Shown here one piece after another: positions 37,693-48,275 of a stretch of 64,000 bases of DNA. The number at the start of each line of letters is the position of its first letter. The stretch's first letter is position 1. The notes beneath the pieces were generated by a model, which was not told where the DNA came from, made no database searches, and saw nothing but the letters and a program-made list of their open reading frames with translations. The stretch lies in the NCBI RefSeq assembly GCF_900177345.1, contig NZ_FWZT01000024.1, forward strand, positions 1-64,000, in the 5' to 3' direction. Origin of the DNA: Pseudobacteriovorax antillogorgiicola. GTDB taxonomy: Bacteria > Bdellovibrionota_B > Oligoflexia > Oligoflexales > Oligoflexaceae. The translations under genes and the position numbers were made by a program.

Positions 37693-38883
37693 CTCATCTC
37701 TAGACCAAGAGAGCCTCATACTATTCTGGGTCATCTCCATAGCCGAAACCGCCACGCCACCAGCGTTGGCTGCCTTTCCAGGAGCATACAAAACCTCCGC
37801 ATTCTGAAACACCTTCACGGCAGATCTTTCAACAGGCATATTTGCACCTTCACCAAGACCCTGAAGTCCATTTTTTACTAGGGTTTTGGCATCCTCTTCG
37901 CTTATCTCGTTTTGAGTTGCTGATGGAAAGGCAAGATCGCAGGGAACAGCCCAAGGCCCTTTGCCAGCTATGTACTCGACACCAAACTCCTCTGCAAACT
38001 CTCTAATCCGTCCACGACGCTCCATCTTGAGCTTGATAACCCAAGCCAGCTTTTCATCATCAATACCGTTCTCATCATAGATAAAACCATCGGAATCAGA
38101 AAGCGTCACAACTTTAGCGCCCTTGCTTATGAGCTTCTCAGCGGTATAAATCGCTACGTTGCCAGAGCCGGATACAACACAAGTTTTCCCTTCAAGCCCA
38201 TCGGATACATGGTTAAGCATGTTCTCCACAAAGAATACGCAGCCATAGCCTGTAGCCTCTTTACGAACATGACTTCCACCAAAATCGATAGACTTGCCTG
38301 TAATTGCTCCGGTGTGGGTATTGGCCAATCTCTTATACTGACCGTAAAGGTAGCCAATTTCACGGGACCCAACACCAATGTCTCCTGCGGGGACATCCAC
38401 ATCAGGACCGATGTGGCGGTGCAGTTCCATCATAAAAGCTTGACAAAAGCGCATCACCTCACGATCTGACTTACCTTTCGGGTTAAAGTTAGCACCTCCC
38501 TTAGCTCCACCCACAGGCAGGGAAGTCAGGCTATTCTTGAAAATCTGCTCAAACCCCAGAAATTTTAGGATACTGAGATTCACCGAGGGATGAAACCGGA
38601 GACCTCCTTTATACGGCCCAATGGCTTGATTAAACTGAACTCGATAACCTCGATTCGCGCGAACATGTCCCTTATCATCTACCCAGCAAACTCTGAAGAT
38701 CACGATACGATCTGGCTCAGTCATTCGCTCAAGAATACCTTCTTGCTGATACGCTTCATGGTCTGCAACGAACGGCATCACATCCCTGGCAACCTCTTCA
38801 ACCGCCTGATGGAACTCTGATTCCCCTGGGTTTCGCTTTTCTAAGCCACTCATGAATCTTTCAATACTATCGACCGAGTTCAT
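37531..38883 (-). CDS. gdhA: NADP-specific glutamate dehydrogenase
   Basis: A 450-residue protein of normal length for hexameric class I GDH (about 447), with GGAGGG before ATG. Landmarks: RGYRVQFNQAIGPYKGGLRFHPSVN, LPVGGAKGGANFNPKGKSD with the catalytic Lys region, PAGDIGVGSREIGYL, and the nucleotide-binding loop SGSGNVAIYTAEKL. It catalyses reversible reductive amination of 2-oxoglutarate to glutamate, the ammonium-assimilating direction with NADPH. It ends 'ADAMVAYGV', the usual C terminus. The 3' end overlaps the convergent GNAT-like ORF. It is monocistronic. Confidence 0.96.
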   Translation of the reverse strand: MNSVDSIERFMSGLEKRNPGESEFHQAVEEVARDVMPFVADHEAYQQEGILERMTEPDRIVIFRVCWVDDKGHVRANRGYRVQFNQAIGPYKGGLRFHPSVNLSILKFLGFEQIFKNSLTSLPVGGAKGGANFNPKGKSDREVMRFCQAFMMELHRHIGPDVDVPAGDIGVGSREIGYLYGQYKRLANTHTGAITGKSIDFGGSHVRKEATGYGCVFFVENMLNHVSDGLEGKTCVVSGSGNVAIYTAEKLISKGAKVVTLSDSDGFIYDENGIDDEKLAWVIKLKMERRGRIREFAEEFGVEYIAGKGPWAVPCDLAFPSATQNEISEEDAKTLVKNGLQGLGEGANMPVERSAVKVFQNAEVLYAPGKAANAGGVAVSAMEMTQNSMRLSWSRDELESKLQGVMKNIHDNCVTYGSSEQNSKKVNYVKGANIAGFKRVADAMVAYGVT

Positions 38884-38966
38884 CTAAGTCCCTCCAGATT
38901 GTTAAAGCCACAGTATGACGGGAACCAAGTGATAGCGAAACGAGCAAATTCTTGCGGACAACAAAG

Positions 38967-38992
38967 AGGGGCTCTCATTATGAGAACCCCCT
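38967..38992 (-). terminator. Terminator hairpin after the small membrane protein gene
   Basis: Inverted repeat AGGGG-C-TCTCAT/ATGAGA-A-CCCCCT. On the minus strand it is followed by CTTTGTTG, a moderate T-tract. It separates the 39030 gene from gdhA. Confidence 0.6.
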
Positions 38993-39029
38993 ACTTTCAT
39001 TTCTTAACAATGTAAGTACCGTCTTCCTC

Positions 39030-39494
39030 TTAGCGTCGCCCATTAGGAAATCTGGCATAAGCCATCGCCGGCTTTTGGGCTGGTGCGGGGAATAGGTCGA
39101 TTTTGAGATCAGGAAGCGGGTAGTGATCCATAAGGTTGCTAGCAGTGTAGTAGACAAGAGCAGGAACTGCGGTAGGAAACATAGCACCCACCGAGTAGCT
39201 GACAAACAGTGCTGACTGGGTCGCCACACCTTCAATCATGCAAGGAGCTGTACTCAATCCTACGAAGCTTCCAAATAGGATGAGTGGCGCAATAACTGCT
39301 AGATTCAAGTAGGTGGTCCAACTCATTCTCATAGCAGCTAAACAGAAGAGGTTGATCGCACAAACGGTGCAAAAAGCAGCCATGAGTACACCTTCCCTCT
39401 GCCAGGTGAAGTACATCAAAGCCGGAATCGCCAGAGCCAGGCCAACAGCAGTTTTTGTCATGGTCTCACGCCACGAGCTATTCATCGCAATCAT
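39030..39494 (-). CDS. Small membrane protein of unknown function
   Basis: A 154-residue protein with about four transmembrane segments (residues 15-115) and a short soluble tail rich in Pro and Ala. AGGGGA stands 5 bases before ATG 39494; a second ATG follows three codons later. Three Cys residues cluster in segment 2 (FCTVCAINLFC), and a further one sits in the next segment. I do not recognise the family. A hairpin separates it from gdhA. Confidence 0.6.
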   Translation of the reverse strand: MIAMNSSWRETMTKTAVGLALAIPALMYFTWQREGVLMAAFCTVCAINLFCLAAMRMSWTTYLNLAVIAPLILFGSFVGLSTAPCMIEGVATQSALFVSYSVGAMFPTAVPALVYYTASNLMDHYPLPDLKIDLFPAPAQKPAMAYARFPNGRR

Positions 39495-39823
39495 ATTTTT
39501 CCCCTATGTGCTTATTTGGTCTTGCTTTATTTTGAAGCAAAAAGCTTGCGCTCGTAAATGAATGAACTTACCTAGCCTTCATGGATTTCTTGCAGAAGAC
39601 TCATACGGCGTCCAACCTCACATGCTCTTTTGTTCGGACGTACTCGTTGAAACCTTTGCCTTTTCTTGCGACAAGGTGGGAAAAGCCTAGAAAGTTTAAA
39701 TATTTTTACTTAAGAAATAATTTACTTTAATTTGACTCTCTTGGCTCTGGCCTTTGGCTTAAGATTAGAGTTCGCTAGCATCTGGCGTTAAGTGAATGAG
39801 ATATTTTAAAATAGGTTGTCATT
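39495..39823. other. Intergenic region between divergent genes, no gene seen
   Basis: A 329-base region. It is AT-rich around 39690-39740. I see no ORF with a ribosome binding site, no RNA-gene motif and no clear operator. It should hold the promoters of both flanking genes. Confidence 0.35.
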
Positions 39824-40390
39824 TTGGTAAAGTCGATTCAGAAGCAATTAGGTAGCCTCCTCCTCAAAATGACGGGCTGGACGGTGGAGGGCTCCTACCC
39901 GGACCGTCAATCCATCATTATTGTAGCTCCTCATACGTCAAATTGGGATTTTATCTATTTTCTATTTCTGTGCATGAAGTGGGAGAAGCTCGGCTCAGTG
40001 ATGTGGATCGGCAAACACACTTTGTTTCGCGGCCCATTCAAGTCCATCTTAACCGCTATGGGCGGCAAGCCGGTGAATCGCAAGAAAAATAATAACATCA
40101 TTCGCATTGTTACAAATCACCTAAAAGACGATCCCTCCATGTGTTTCGCCTTGGCTCCAGAAGGTACGCGAAGCTACACAAATCACTGGAAAAAAGGCTT
40201 TTACCGAATGGCCCAGCGAAGTGGTCTGCCCATTGCCTTCGCCTTTATCGATTTCAAGGATCGACGGATCGGGATCGGCCCCTCTCTCGATGTGACGGGT
40301 GACCAAGAGCAAGATTGGGACGTGATCCGAAATTTTTACCGCAAGGAGTGGGCCGCTTACCCAGACCAATTCAGCGATATGCGCTATTGA
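39824..40390 (+). CDS. 1-acyl-glycerol-3-phosphate acyltransferase-type protein (PlsC family)
   Basis: A 188-residue protein with the PlsC motifs: His37-x4-Asp42 in APHTSNWD, the glycerol-phosphate-binding GGKPVNRKK and APEGTRSYTNHWKKGFY. It is shorter than PlsC (about 240) and belongs to the small subgroup without a long N-terminal membrane region. The start is TTG 39824; an internal ATG at residue 16 would remove conserved residues of the N-terminal helix but cannot be excluded. Likely transfers an acyl chain to lysophosphatidic acid or a related alcohol at the inner membrane. No lipid gene is adjacent. Confidence 0.82.
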   Translation: MVKSIQKQLGSLLLKMTGWTVEGSYPDRQSIIIVAPHTSNWDFIYFLFLCMKWEKLGSVMWIGKHTLFRGPFKSILTAMGGKPVNRKKNNNIIRIVTNHLKDDPSMCFALAPEGTRSYTNHWKKGFYRMAQRSGLPIAFAFIDFKDRRIGIGPSLDVTGDQEQDWDVIRNFYRKEWAAYPDQFSDMRY

Positions 40391-40552
40391 TACAAATATT
40401 TGAATACTACTTGGCTGATAAGCACACCTCTTATCGAGGCGCTTTCACCTTACAAATCGCCAAACGCTGATCAACTCACGGCATGTAGCAGCCTCGAACA
40501 ACCTCATCTCGATTTTCTTATTTTCTTCCAAAAGACCATTAAGTTTTCGGCG

Positions 40553-40592
40553 AAGTAACCGATAGGTTACTTAAGTAACCAGTCAGTTACAA
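40553..40592 (+). promoter_or_regulatory. Tandem TetR-type operators before the nitroreductase operon
   Basis: Two 20-base palindromic units stand back to back: AAGTAACC-GATA-GGTTACTT (40553-40572, perfect 8-bp arms) and AAGTAACC-AGTC-AGTTACAA (40573-40592, GTAAC/GTTAC core). The same half-site GTAAC occurs in four copies, at 20-base spacing, directly upstream of the ribosome binding site (AGGAGG) of the 40607 gene. Typical binding site of TetR regulators; the TetR encoded at 42298 is the natural candidate. Confidence 0.75.
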
Positions 40593-40606
40593 AAAAAGGA
40601 GGAATT

Positions 40607-41164
40607 ATGTATAAATATCTGTTATTATTAACTCTATTAAGTACTCACAGCCGGGCTTCAGAGATCAATATCGTTAGTGGTTTAAGCCAGCCTTTGGTCG
40701 TAAACGGTGGTAATCTGGAGATAAATTACCTAACCGAGAATCTAATCTTCGAGTACTCACATGGTTGGTCACTCGATTTTGCGGCGCACGGGGGTTTAGC
40801 GCAAACGGAAGCAGAAAATGATCAAAATCTAGAGCTTTTTCTCCCCTACTCTACAGGTGGTGGAATTGGCTATCGCCTCAGCAAACAGTTCAACGCACGG
40901 CTTGAATACAAAGAGCATTACTATGAAGTTAATAGAAAAAATAGTGATGAGAGTTTTCAATACATCACAAGATCTTTAGGGATAGGCCTCTATTGGGAAT
41001 GGCAACCCTGGCAAAACATGCTTCTTATTGTTCCGAGCCTTCGGTATTGGCCGAACCTAAATAGCAGCCTTGCAGGTGACAAGTTTGAACTTGCAGACGG
41101 TGAGATACATAAAGCACATGATCAGGGCCTATTCGCCAATGTATCCATAGGATGCAAATTTTAA
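40607..41164 (+). CDS. Small outer-membrane beta-barrel protein
   Basis: A 185-residue protein with a short signal peptide (cleavage after SRA at about 17) and an eight-strand-sized beta-barrel pattern: alternating hydrophobic and polar strands and a terminal Phe (IGCKF), the outer-membrane insertion signature. AGGAGGA lies 3 bases before ATG. It is the first gene of an operon with the Acg-like nitroreductase and the TetR regulator. A transport or stress role is inferred from context only. Confidence 0.7.
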   Translation: MYKYLLLLTLLSTHSRASEINIVSGLSQPLVVNGGNLEINYLTENLIFEYSHGWSLDFAAHGGLAQTEAENDQNLELFLPYSTGGGIGYRLSKQFNARLEYKEHYYEVNRKNSDESFQYITRSLGIGLYWEWQPWQNMLLIVPSLRYWPNLNSSLAGDKFELADGEIHKAHDQGLFANVSIGCKF

Positions 41165-41174
41165 GGAGTTTCCC

Positions 41175-42293
41175 ATGAATCGTCGCCAATTCTTTACATC
41201 TAGTTTCGCTGCTCCCATGTTGATGTCTGTTTCTGCAACATCGGCCTGTGCCTCCACTCAAAGTAGGGGACTAGAAGTCCACAAAAATCTGCTTGAGCAA
41301 ATTTTAAGCTTGGCAATGACATCGACAAACCCACACAACACTCAAGCTTGGATATTTCATAAAGTGGGAGTAAACAAAGTTACGATCGCCCTAGATTCAT
41401 CACGGTTTCTACCACATACCGACCCTATCCAACGCCAGATAATGATCGGTTTTGGCTGCATGCTGAAGACTTTAGAATACGCTGCTAACTGCTACGGATA
41501 CAAAGCCAACTTTGAAGAACTAGACGTTGACGATTTTCGCACTGGAAAACCCATCGTCGGGCTAACTTTAGAACCCTCAGAGCAAGCACCGCCAGAACTT
41601 ATGATGGCTCTTCTTTCACGGCGAACCATACGAACCCATTACAAACTTGAGGCCATTCCAGAAAATATTAAACGCAAAATCTCTAGCCTAAACCCTAGCA
41701 ATAGCGCTATGGAAATTAGCTGGCTACCAACGAAGGATAATGGGATTTTACGCAAGGAGTGTTTTCGTGCTATGGAAATAGAAACCAATCTGAAGAAGAA
41801 ACATGGTGAATCCCTCAAATGGTTTCGATTTACCATGAGTGAGATAGAAAAACATCGGGACGGAATTTCACTCTATACGAGTATGTCAGAATTAAAAGCT
41901 TGGTTCGCCGGTCTTTTTATCATTAGTCGAGATAACTGGTATGAGCAAGACACGATCAAAAGCAGTCTTGATCACTTCAGAGATCAGCTCGAACAAACCC
42001 CACAATTTGTGAGTATCTCAACCCCTAACCAGAACTTCCGCGATTGGATTAAAGCAGGAAAACTCTACCAAGACTTTCAGCTTGAAGCGCAAAAACATGG
42101 TCTATATCTTCATCCATTGAGCCAAATTCTTCAGGAATACGACGAAATGCAAGGTCTTCAGAGAGCTTTTAACAAGAGATTAGCAGTCAAACAAGGCCAT
42201 AAAATACAGATGCTTCTAAGGGTTGGAAAACCAATTCATATGGATGGCAGACACTCACCCCGCCGCGATGTTAAGGAACTGCTACGTGGTTAA
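41175..42293 (+). CDS. Acg-like nitroreductase-family protein, exported
   Basis: A 372-residue protein of the Acg (Rv2032) type: TNPHNTQAW near 55, then a long Acg-like C-terminal half including LLSRRTIRTHY. It resembles FMN-binding nitroreductases with a large lid. A twin-arginine motif (MNRRQFF) and hydrophobic stretch suggest Tat export, with a possible lipobox TSAC. Spacing to the first gene is 10 bases and AAGGAG precedes ATG. Acg proteins sequester FMN or act in redox stress; that is known of the family. The TetR gene follows at once. Confidence 0.72.
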   Translation: MNRRQFFTSSFAAPMLMSVSATSACASTQSRGLEVHKNLLEQILSLAMTSTNPHNTQAWIFHKVGVNKVTIALDSSRFLPHTDPIQRQIMIGFGCMLKTLEYAANCYGYKANFEELDVDDFRTGKPIVGLTLEPSEQAPPELMMALLSRRTIRTHYKLEAIPENIKRKISSLNPSNSAMEISWLPTKDNGILRKECFRAMEIETNLKKKHGESLKWFRFTMSEIEKHRDGISLYTSMSELKAWFAGLFIISRDNWYEQDTIKSSLDHFRDQLEQTPQFVSISTPNQNFRDWIKAGKLYQDFQLEAQKHGLYLHPLSQILQEYDEMQGLQRAFNKRLAVKQGHKIQMLLRVGKPIHMDGRHSPRRDVKELLRG

Positions 42294-42297
42294 CGAT

Positions 42298-42897
42298 ATG
42301 ACCAAAGAGCGCAATAAGGAAAAGACAAAGCAGGCCTTAATCACTACAACTCTTGAGATCTTGGCTGAGGACGGTTTTGCAAACTTAGGTGTCAATGAGA
42401 TTGCAAGGCGATCAGGGGTTAACAAAGCTCTTATTTATCGCTACTTTAAAAGTTATAAAGGCCTCCTTGAAGCCGTTGCTAAAAGTGGCGACTTATTCCC
42501 TAGCTCTCATGAGATCTTAGACGGGATTGATCTCAATGAAAGTTCGGCTGCAATTGCCTCACAAATTTTTAGGAACTACATTACGGGGATAAGAAATAGG
42601 CCTATCGCTCAAAAAATCATGGCTTGGGAACTGAATCAGAATAACAAGATTACTGAGATACTAGCGGACGCACGAGAGGCAGTAAGCCAAGATATATTCC
42701 ATTTTCTCGCCCCAAAACTCCCTGAACTAAAGGAACCTGAGAAAATTCATTACACGACAGCTATCGTTGGCTCAGGCTTGCTTCATTTATGTCTAAGATC
42801 AATATCAGCAAGTCACTGGGATGGCGTTCACTTAAGGGACGAGAAGGAGTGGCAGCGGTTGTTTGCAGCAGTTGAACAGATATTTCAGATTCTTTAA
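42298..42897 (+). CDS. TetR/AcrR-family repressor
   Basis: A 199-residue protein with an N-terminal TetR DNA-binding domain: LITTTLEILAEDGFANLGVNEIARRSGVNKALIYRYFKSYKGLLEAV (about 15-62), the helix-turn-helix being IARRSGVNKALIYRYF. The ligand domain is not assignable. I start at ATG 42298; in-frame upstream starts (42223, 42268) lie inside the nitroreductase gene. It lies 4 bases after the nitroreductase stop. It probably binds the GTAAC palindromes upstream of this operon and autoregulates. Confidence 0.87.
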   Translation: MTKERNKEKTKQALITTTLEILAEDGFANLGVNEIARRSGVNKALIYRYFKSYKGLLEAVAKSGDLFPSSHEILDGIDLNESSAAIASQIFRNYITGIRNRPIAQKIMAWELNQNNKITEILADAREAVSQDIFHFLAPKLPELKEPEKIHYTTAIVGSGLLHLCLRSISASHWDGVHLRDEKEWQRLFAAVEQIFQIL

Positions 42898-43126
42898 AAC
42901 AGCTACTCCCAATGGTATCGACTGTAATCACCACACTGATAGGACGCCATACTTATCATATGAGAGACTCCAGCTTTTACAGTTATGACATAATTTCAAT
43001 ACTTTACATTGCAATCCCAGCCTCACGAACATAGCCTTATCCCCCGGGCCAATGGTTTTCCAGCAATTGCCTTGCTCTGCCTGAAAGGACCGTCTATAAG
43101 GATGGGTCACAAGGGAGGGAAAGATT

Positions 43127-43890
43127 TTGAAATTCACAGACTTAGATAGGCACATGCGCATCTATGAAACGGCTCACGATCATTGTGCGTTGCCAGGAAT
43201 TTACTTGGTAGCTCGGATTGACGGCCGCTGCTTCTCACGTCTGACGAAGGAAATTCATGACTTCAAAGCACCTTATGACGAACGGTTTCGGGATTACATG
43301 ATCGAAACCATCGAGCATCTGATGCAGTGTGGATTTCGTGTTATCTTCGCCTACTCCCAGAGCGATGAAATTAACTTGCTGATGCACCCCCAGGAATCTT
43401 CGTTTTCGAGGAAGCTTCGAAAGTATAATTCGGTCCTTGCTGCCGAAGCCAGCGCTCGGTTCAGCCTAAGTTTTGGTCACCTGGCAACATTTGACTGCCG
43501 TATCAGTCAACTGCCTCAGGTTGATGATGTCATTCGTTACTTTCGCTGGCGGCAGGACGATGCTCATCGAAATGCCTTGAATGGCCATTGCTACTGGTTT
43601 CATCGTAAGCAAGGGCTTTCCGATCAGGAAGCGCATCAGAAGCTGATGGGTGTGAGCAACAGCGAGAAAAACGAATTTCTTTTCACTGAGGCCGGCATAA
43701 ACTTCAACGAGATACCCACTTGGGAACGCCGTGGTTTTAGTCTCTACTGGCAAGATCAAGTCCGGCTTGGTACCAACCCCAAAACCGGCGAATCTCAAGA
43801 ATCGAAGCGCCAGGTATTGAAGGTCGACCTTGAGCTGCCGATGAAGCATGGCTTTGAATTGATGGTCAGAAACATTCTTGAGGCTCAGTT

Positions 43891-43894
<4 letters not shown>
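43127..43894 (+). CDS. tRNA(His) guanylyltransferase-like protein (Thg1-like, TLP)
   Basis: A 255-residue protein of the Thg1/TLP family. Catalytic carboxylates are visible: Asp32 in RIDGRCF and Asp80-Glu81 in YSQSDEIN, matching Asp29, Asp76 and Glu77 of human THG1; these bind the two metals. Further motifs: DCRISQLPQVDDVIRYFRWRQDDAHRNALN, conserved in the family. Eukaryotic Thg1 adds G-1 to tRNA(His); bacterial TLPs repair 5'-truncated tRNAs by template-directed 3'-5' polymerisation. The start is TTG 43127, 8 bases after GGGAGGG. First gene of a three-gene operon with 4-base overlaps. Confidence 0.92.
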
Positions 43895-46325
<2,431 letters not shown>

Positions 46326-46326
46326 C

Positions 46327-46347
46327 GTCAGTACTGACTTGTTTTTT
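46327..46347 (+). terminator. Possible terminator after the tgt fusion
   Basis: GTCA-GTAC-TGAC hairpin (46327-46338) followed by TTGTTTTTT. The stem is short, so this is tentative; the T-run is good. Confidence 0.4.
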
Positions 46348-46445
46348 AAATCCTGACAATCAAGAATGATAAAATTTTTTAGTTATCGCCACGGTCTCAC
46401 TGGTCGACTCTGAACTTAGACGGCCACTGAATGGTGAGGCTCTTC

Positions 46446-48023
46446 ATGAAAAAACTAAAACAGCTCGTCACGGTATCATGCGGAATCCTCCTTTGCAGCT
46501 CGATAACTTCGAGCTGCTCAAACGGGCTGGAAGAGCAAAGTCTACACCCCACCACACCTTTTCGCTCGGATCAGAATTTTGACAACGATCTCGCCCTCAA
46601 CGGCCAAGATGGTGCCATTACATGCCGTGTCGAGACGCCTCGCAGGATGACTTACCCTCAGCTAAACATGTTCTGTGCTTTGCTTAGAGAGGATGGAGAT
46701 GTTCGAGCAAACCACGACGACGAAATCTGGGATTGGCACTTGGAGGTCCTAAATCCCGAACTCATGGTGTCATCTCAGCCATTGATTAGCCAAGCACCTT
46801 GGCAAGTGCGATTTACCATCTCCGGAGCCGATCAACAGACCTTGCAAACTCAGGCATGGCAGAGCGAGGTGACCCTCAACATTGAACACATCGAAGTGAG
46901 TGAGCTCGATCGTCGCTTCACCAGTACGGCCGATTCCATGAAGGCTCCCGGTACTATCAAGTCTTTCGCCCTAGGAGCCAATCATAGCTGCGCTCTTACG
47001 TATGGGGAGCAGCTCTACTGCTGGGGTGCAAACCAATTTGGTCAGCTGGGCCTTTTCGGCCTCGACAGGGCTAGTTTTCCGACTCTTGTCGCAAGTCGCC
47101 GAGGGATTCGCGAACTTGTAGCTGGGACCCAAAACACCTGTGCCCTGTTTTACGACGGATCTGCCGATTGCTGGGGTGCTAACCATACGGGTCAACTAGC
47201 ATCCGACGAACCTGGTATTTTTTGGCAGGCGAGAACCCTGGATCTGCCATTCCCGGTAAAAATGTTAGCCCTCGGTCAATCCCATACATGCGCACTCGAC
47301 GATAACCATCGCGCATTTTGCTGGGGCTACAACGCCGACGGCGCTCTCGGTGTTGGCGACATCTCCGATGACATTGTAGAATTTCCCCTTGAAGTGGAGT
47401 ACGAATTCGAAATACTTATCGCGGGAGAGACTCACACCTGCGGGATTGCAACGGACGGCACCTACTGCTGGGGTGAAAACAAACGCGGTCAACTGGGGCT
47501 TGACCATCTCAGTACAATCGCAACTCCAACCCTGACCGCAGCGACGACTCCATTACTTCATGTCGACACTCATGATGTTAACTGCGGATTAGACCGATTT
47601 GGTCACGCCTACTGCTGGGGAGTCAACGATGGAGGCCTACTCGGCACGGAAGAGAGCCTTCATAGCGTCCCACGTCCATCTCAAGTTCATAGCCCGGTCA
47701 CATTTCGGCATCTAGCAGCAGGCAGAAGACATATATGCGGGATAGCGAAAAACGAAGGGATTTATTGTTGGGGTCAAAACACATTTCGACAACTCGGTCA
47801 TGGGAACCAAGGAACCTTAGAAAGACGCCCACAGTATGTAAAAGGTCAAGATAAGGCAGTACCCTTCACAAAGATAGCTGCGGGAAACGACTTTTCTTGT
47901 GCAATGAATAAAGATCACTCTTTATTTTGTTGGGGGGATAATAGCTTCGGTCAACTAGGACAGGGATATGATGGTGCTCCTGAAGCAAACCTCGTTCAGA
48001 TTCATCTTCCTACTCATGAGTGA
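46446..48023 (+). CDS. RCC1-repeat (beta-propeller) lipoprotein
   Basis: A 525-residue lipoprotein (signal ends TSSC, Cys24) with GGTGAGG 6 bases before ATG 46446. Residues about 30-170 are an N-terminal domain; the rest holds seven RCC1 repeats, each with the 'aG..h.CAL...G...CWG.N..GQLG' consensus, consistent with a seven-bladed propeller. Repeats have paired Cys (as in HTCAL...FCWG), which could form disulphides, unusual in the RCC1 family. Such secreted propellers are often adhesins or binding scaffolds. No catalytic residues. Confidence 0.83.
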   Translation: MKKLKQLVTVSCGILLCSSITSSCSNGLEEQSLHPTTPFRSDQNFDNDLALNGQDGAITCRVETPRRMTYPQLNMFCALLREDGDVRANHDDEIWDWHLEVLNPELMVSSQPLISQAPWQVRFTISGADQQTLQTQAWQSEVTLNIEHIEVSELDRRFTSTADSMKAPGTIKSFALGANHSCALTYGEQLYCWGANQFGQLGLFGLDRASFPTLVASRRGIRELVAGTQNTCALFYDGSADCWGANHTGQLASDEPGIFWQARTLDLPFPVKMLALGQSHTCALDDNHRAFCWGYNADGALGVGDISDDIVEFPLEVEYEFEILIAGETHTCGIATDGTYCWGENKRGQLGLDHLSTIATPTLTAATTPLLHVDTHDVNCGLDRFGHAYCWGVNDGGLLGTEESLHSVPRPSQVHSPVTFRHLAAGRRHICGIAKNEGIYCWGQNTFRQLGHGNQGTLERRPQYVKGQDKAVPFTKIAAGNDFSCAMNKDHSLFCWGDNSFGQLGQGYDGAPEANLVQIHLPTHE

Positions 48024-48275
48024 ATCTTGAGTCCTTCGAAAAAGCTAGATGTATAGAGAAATATATCCATGATAGATTTTATCCAAATACTCCCTTCAAA
48101 GCTTCTAAGATGTTGTTAAGGTTAGTCTAGTCGGGCTATTGCACTGCTAGTTGTATTTCCATCATCCTGTTTTTGCAACGGTTTTCCTCACTTTGTATTT
48201 TTTTCATAAACCTTCTTCAGCTTAAGCCGACTCCATATCTATGAGCTTGTGGAACTCAGAAACCATCGAGAGTGA

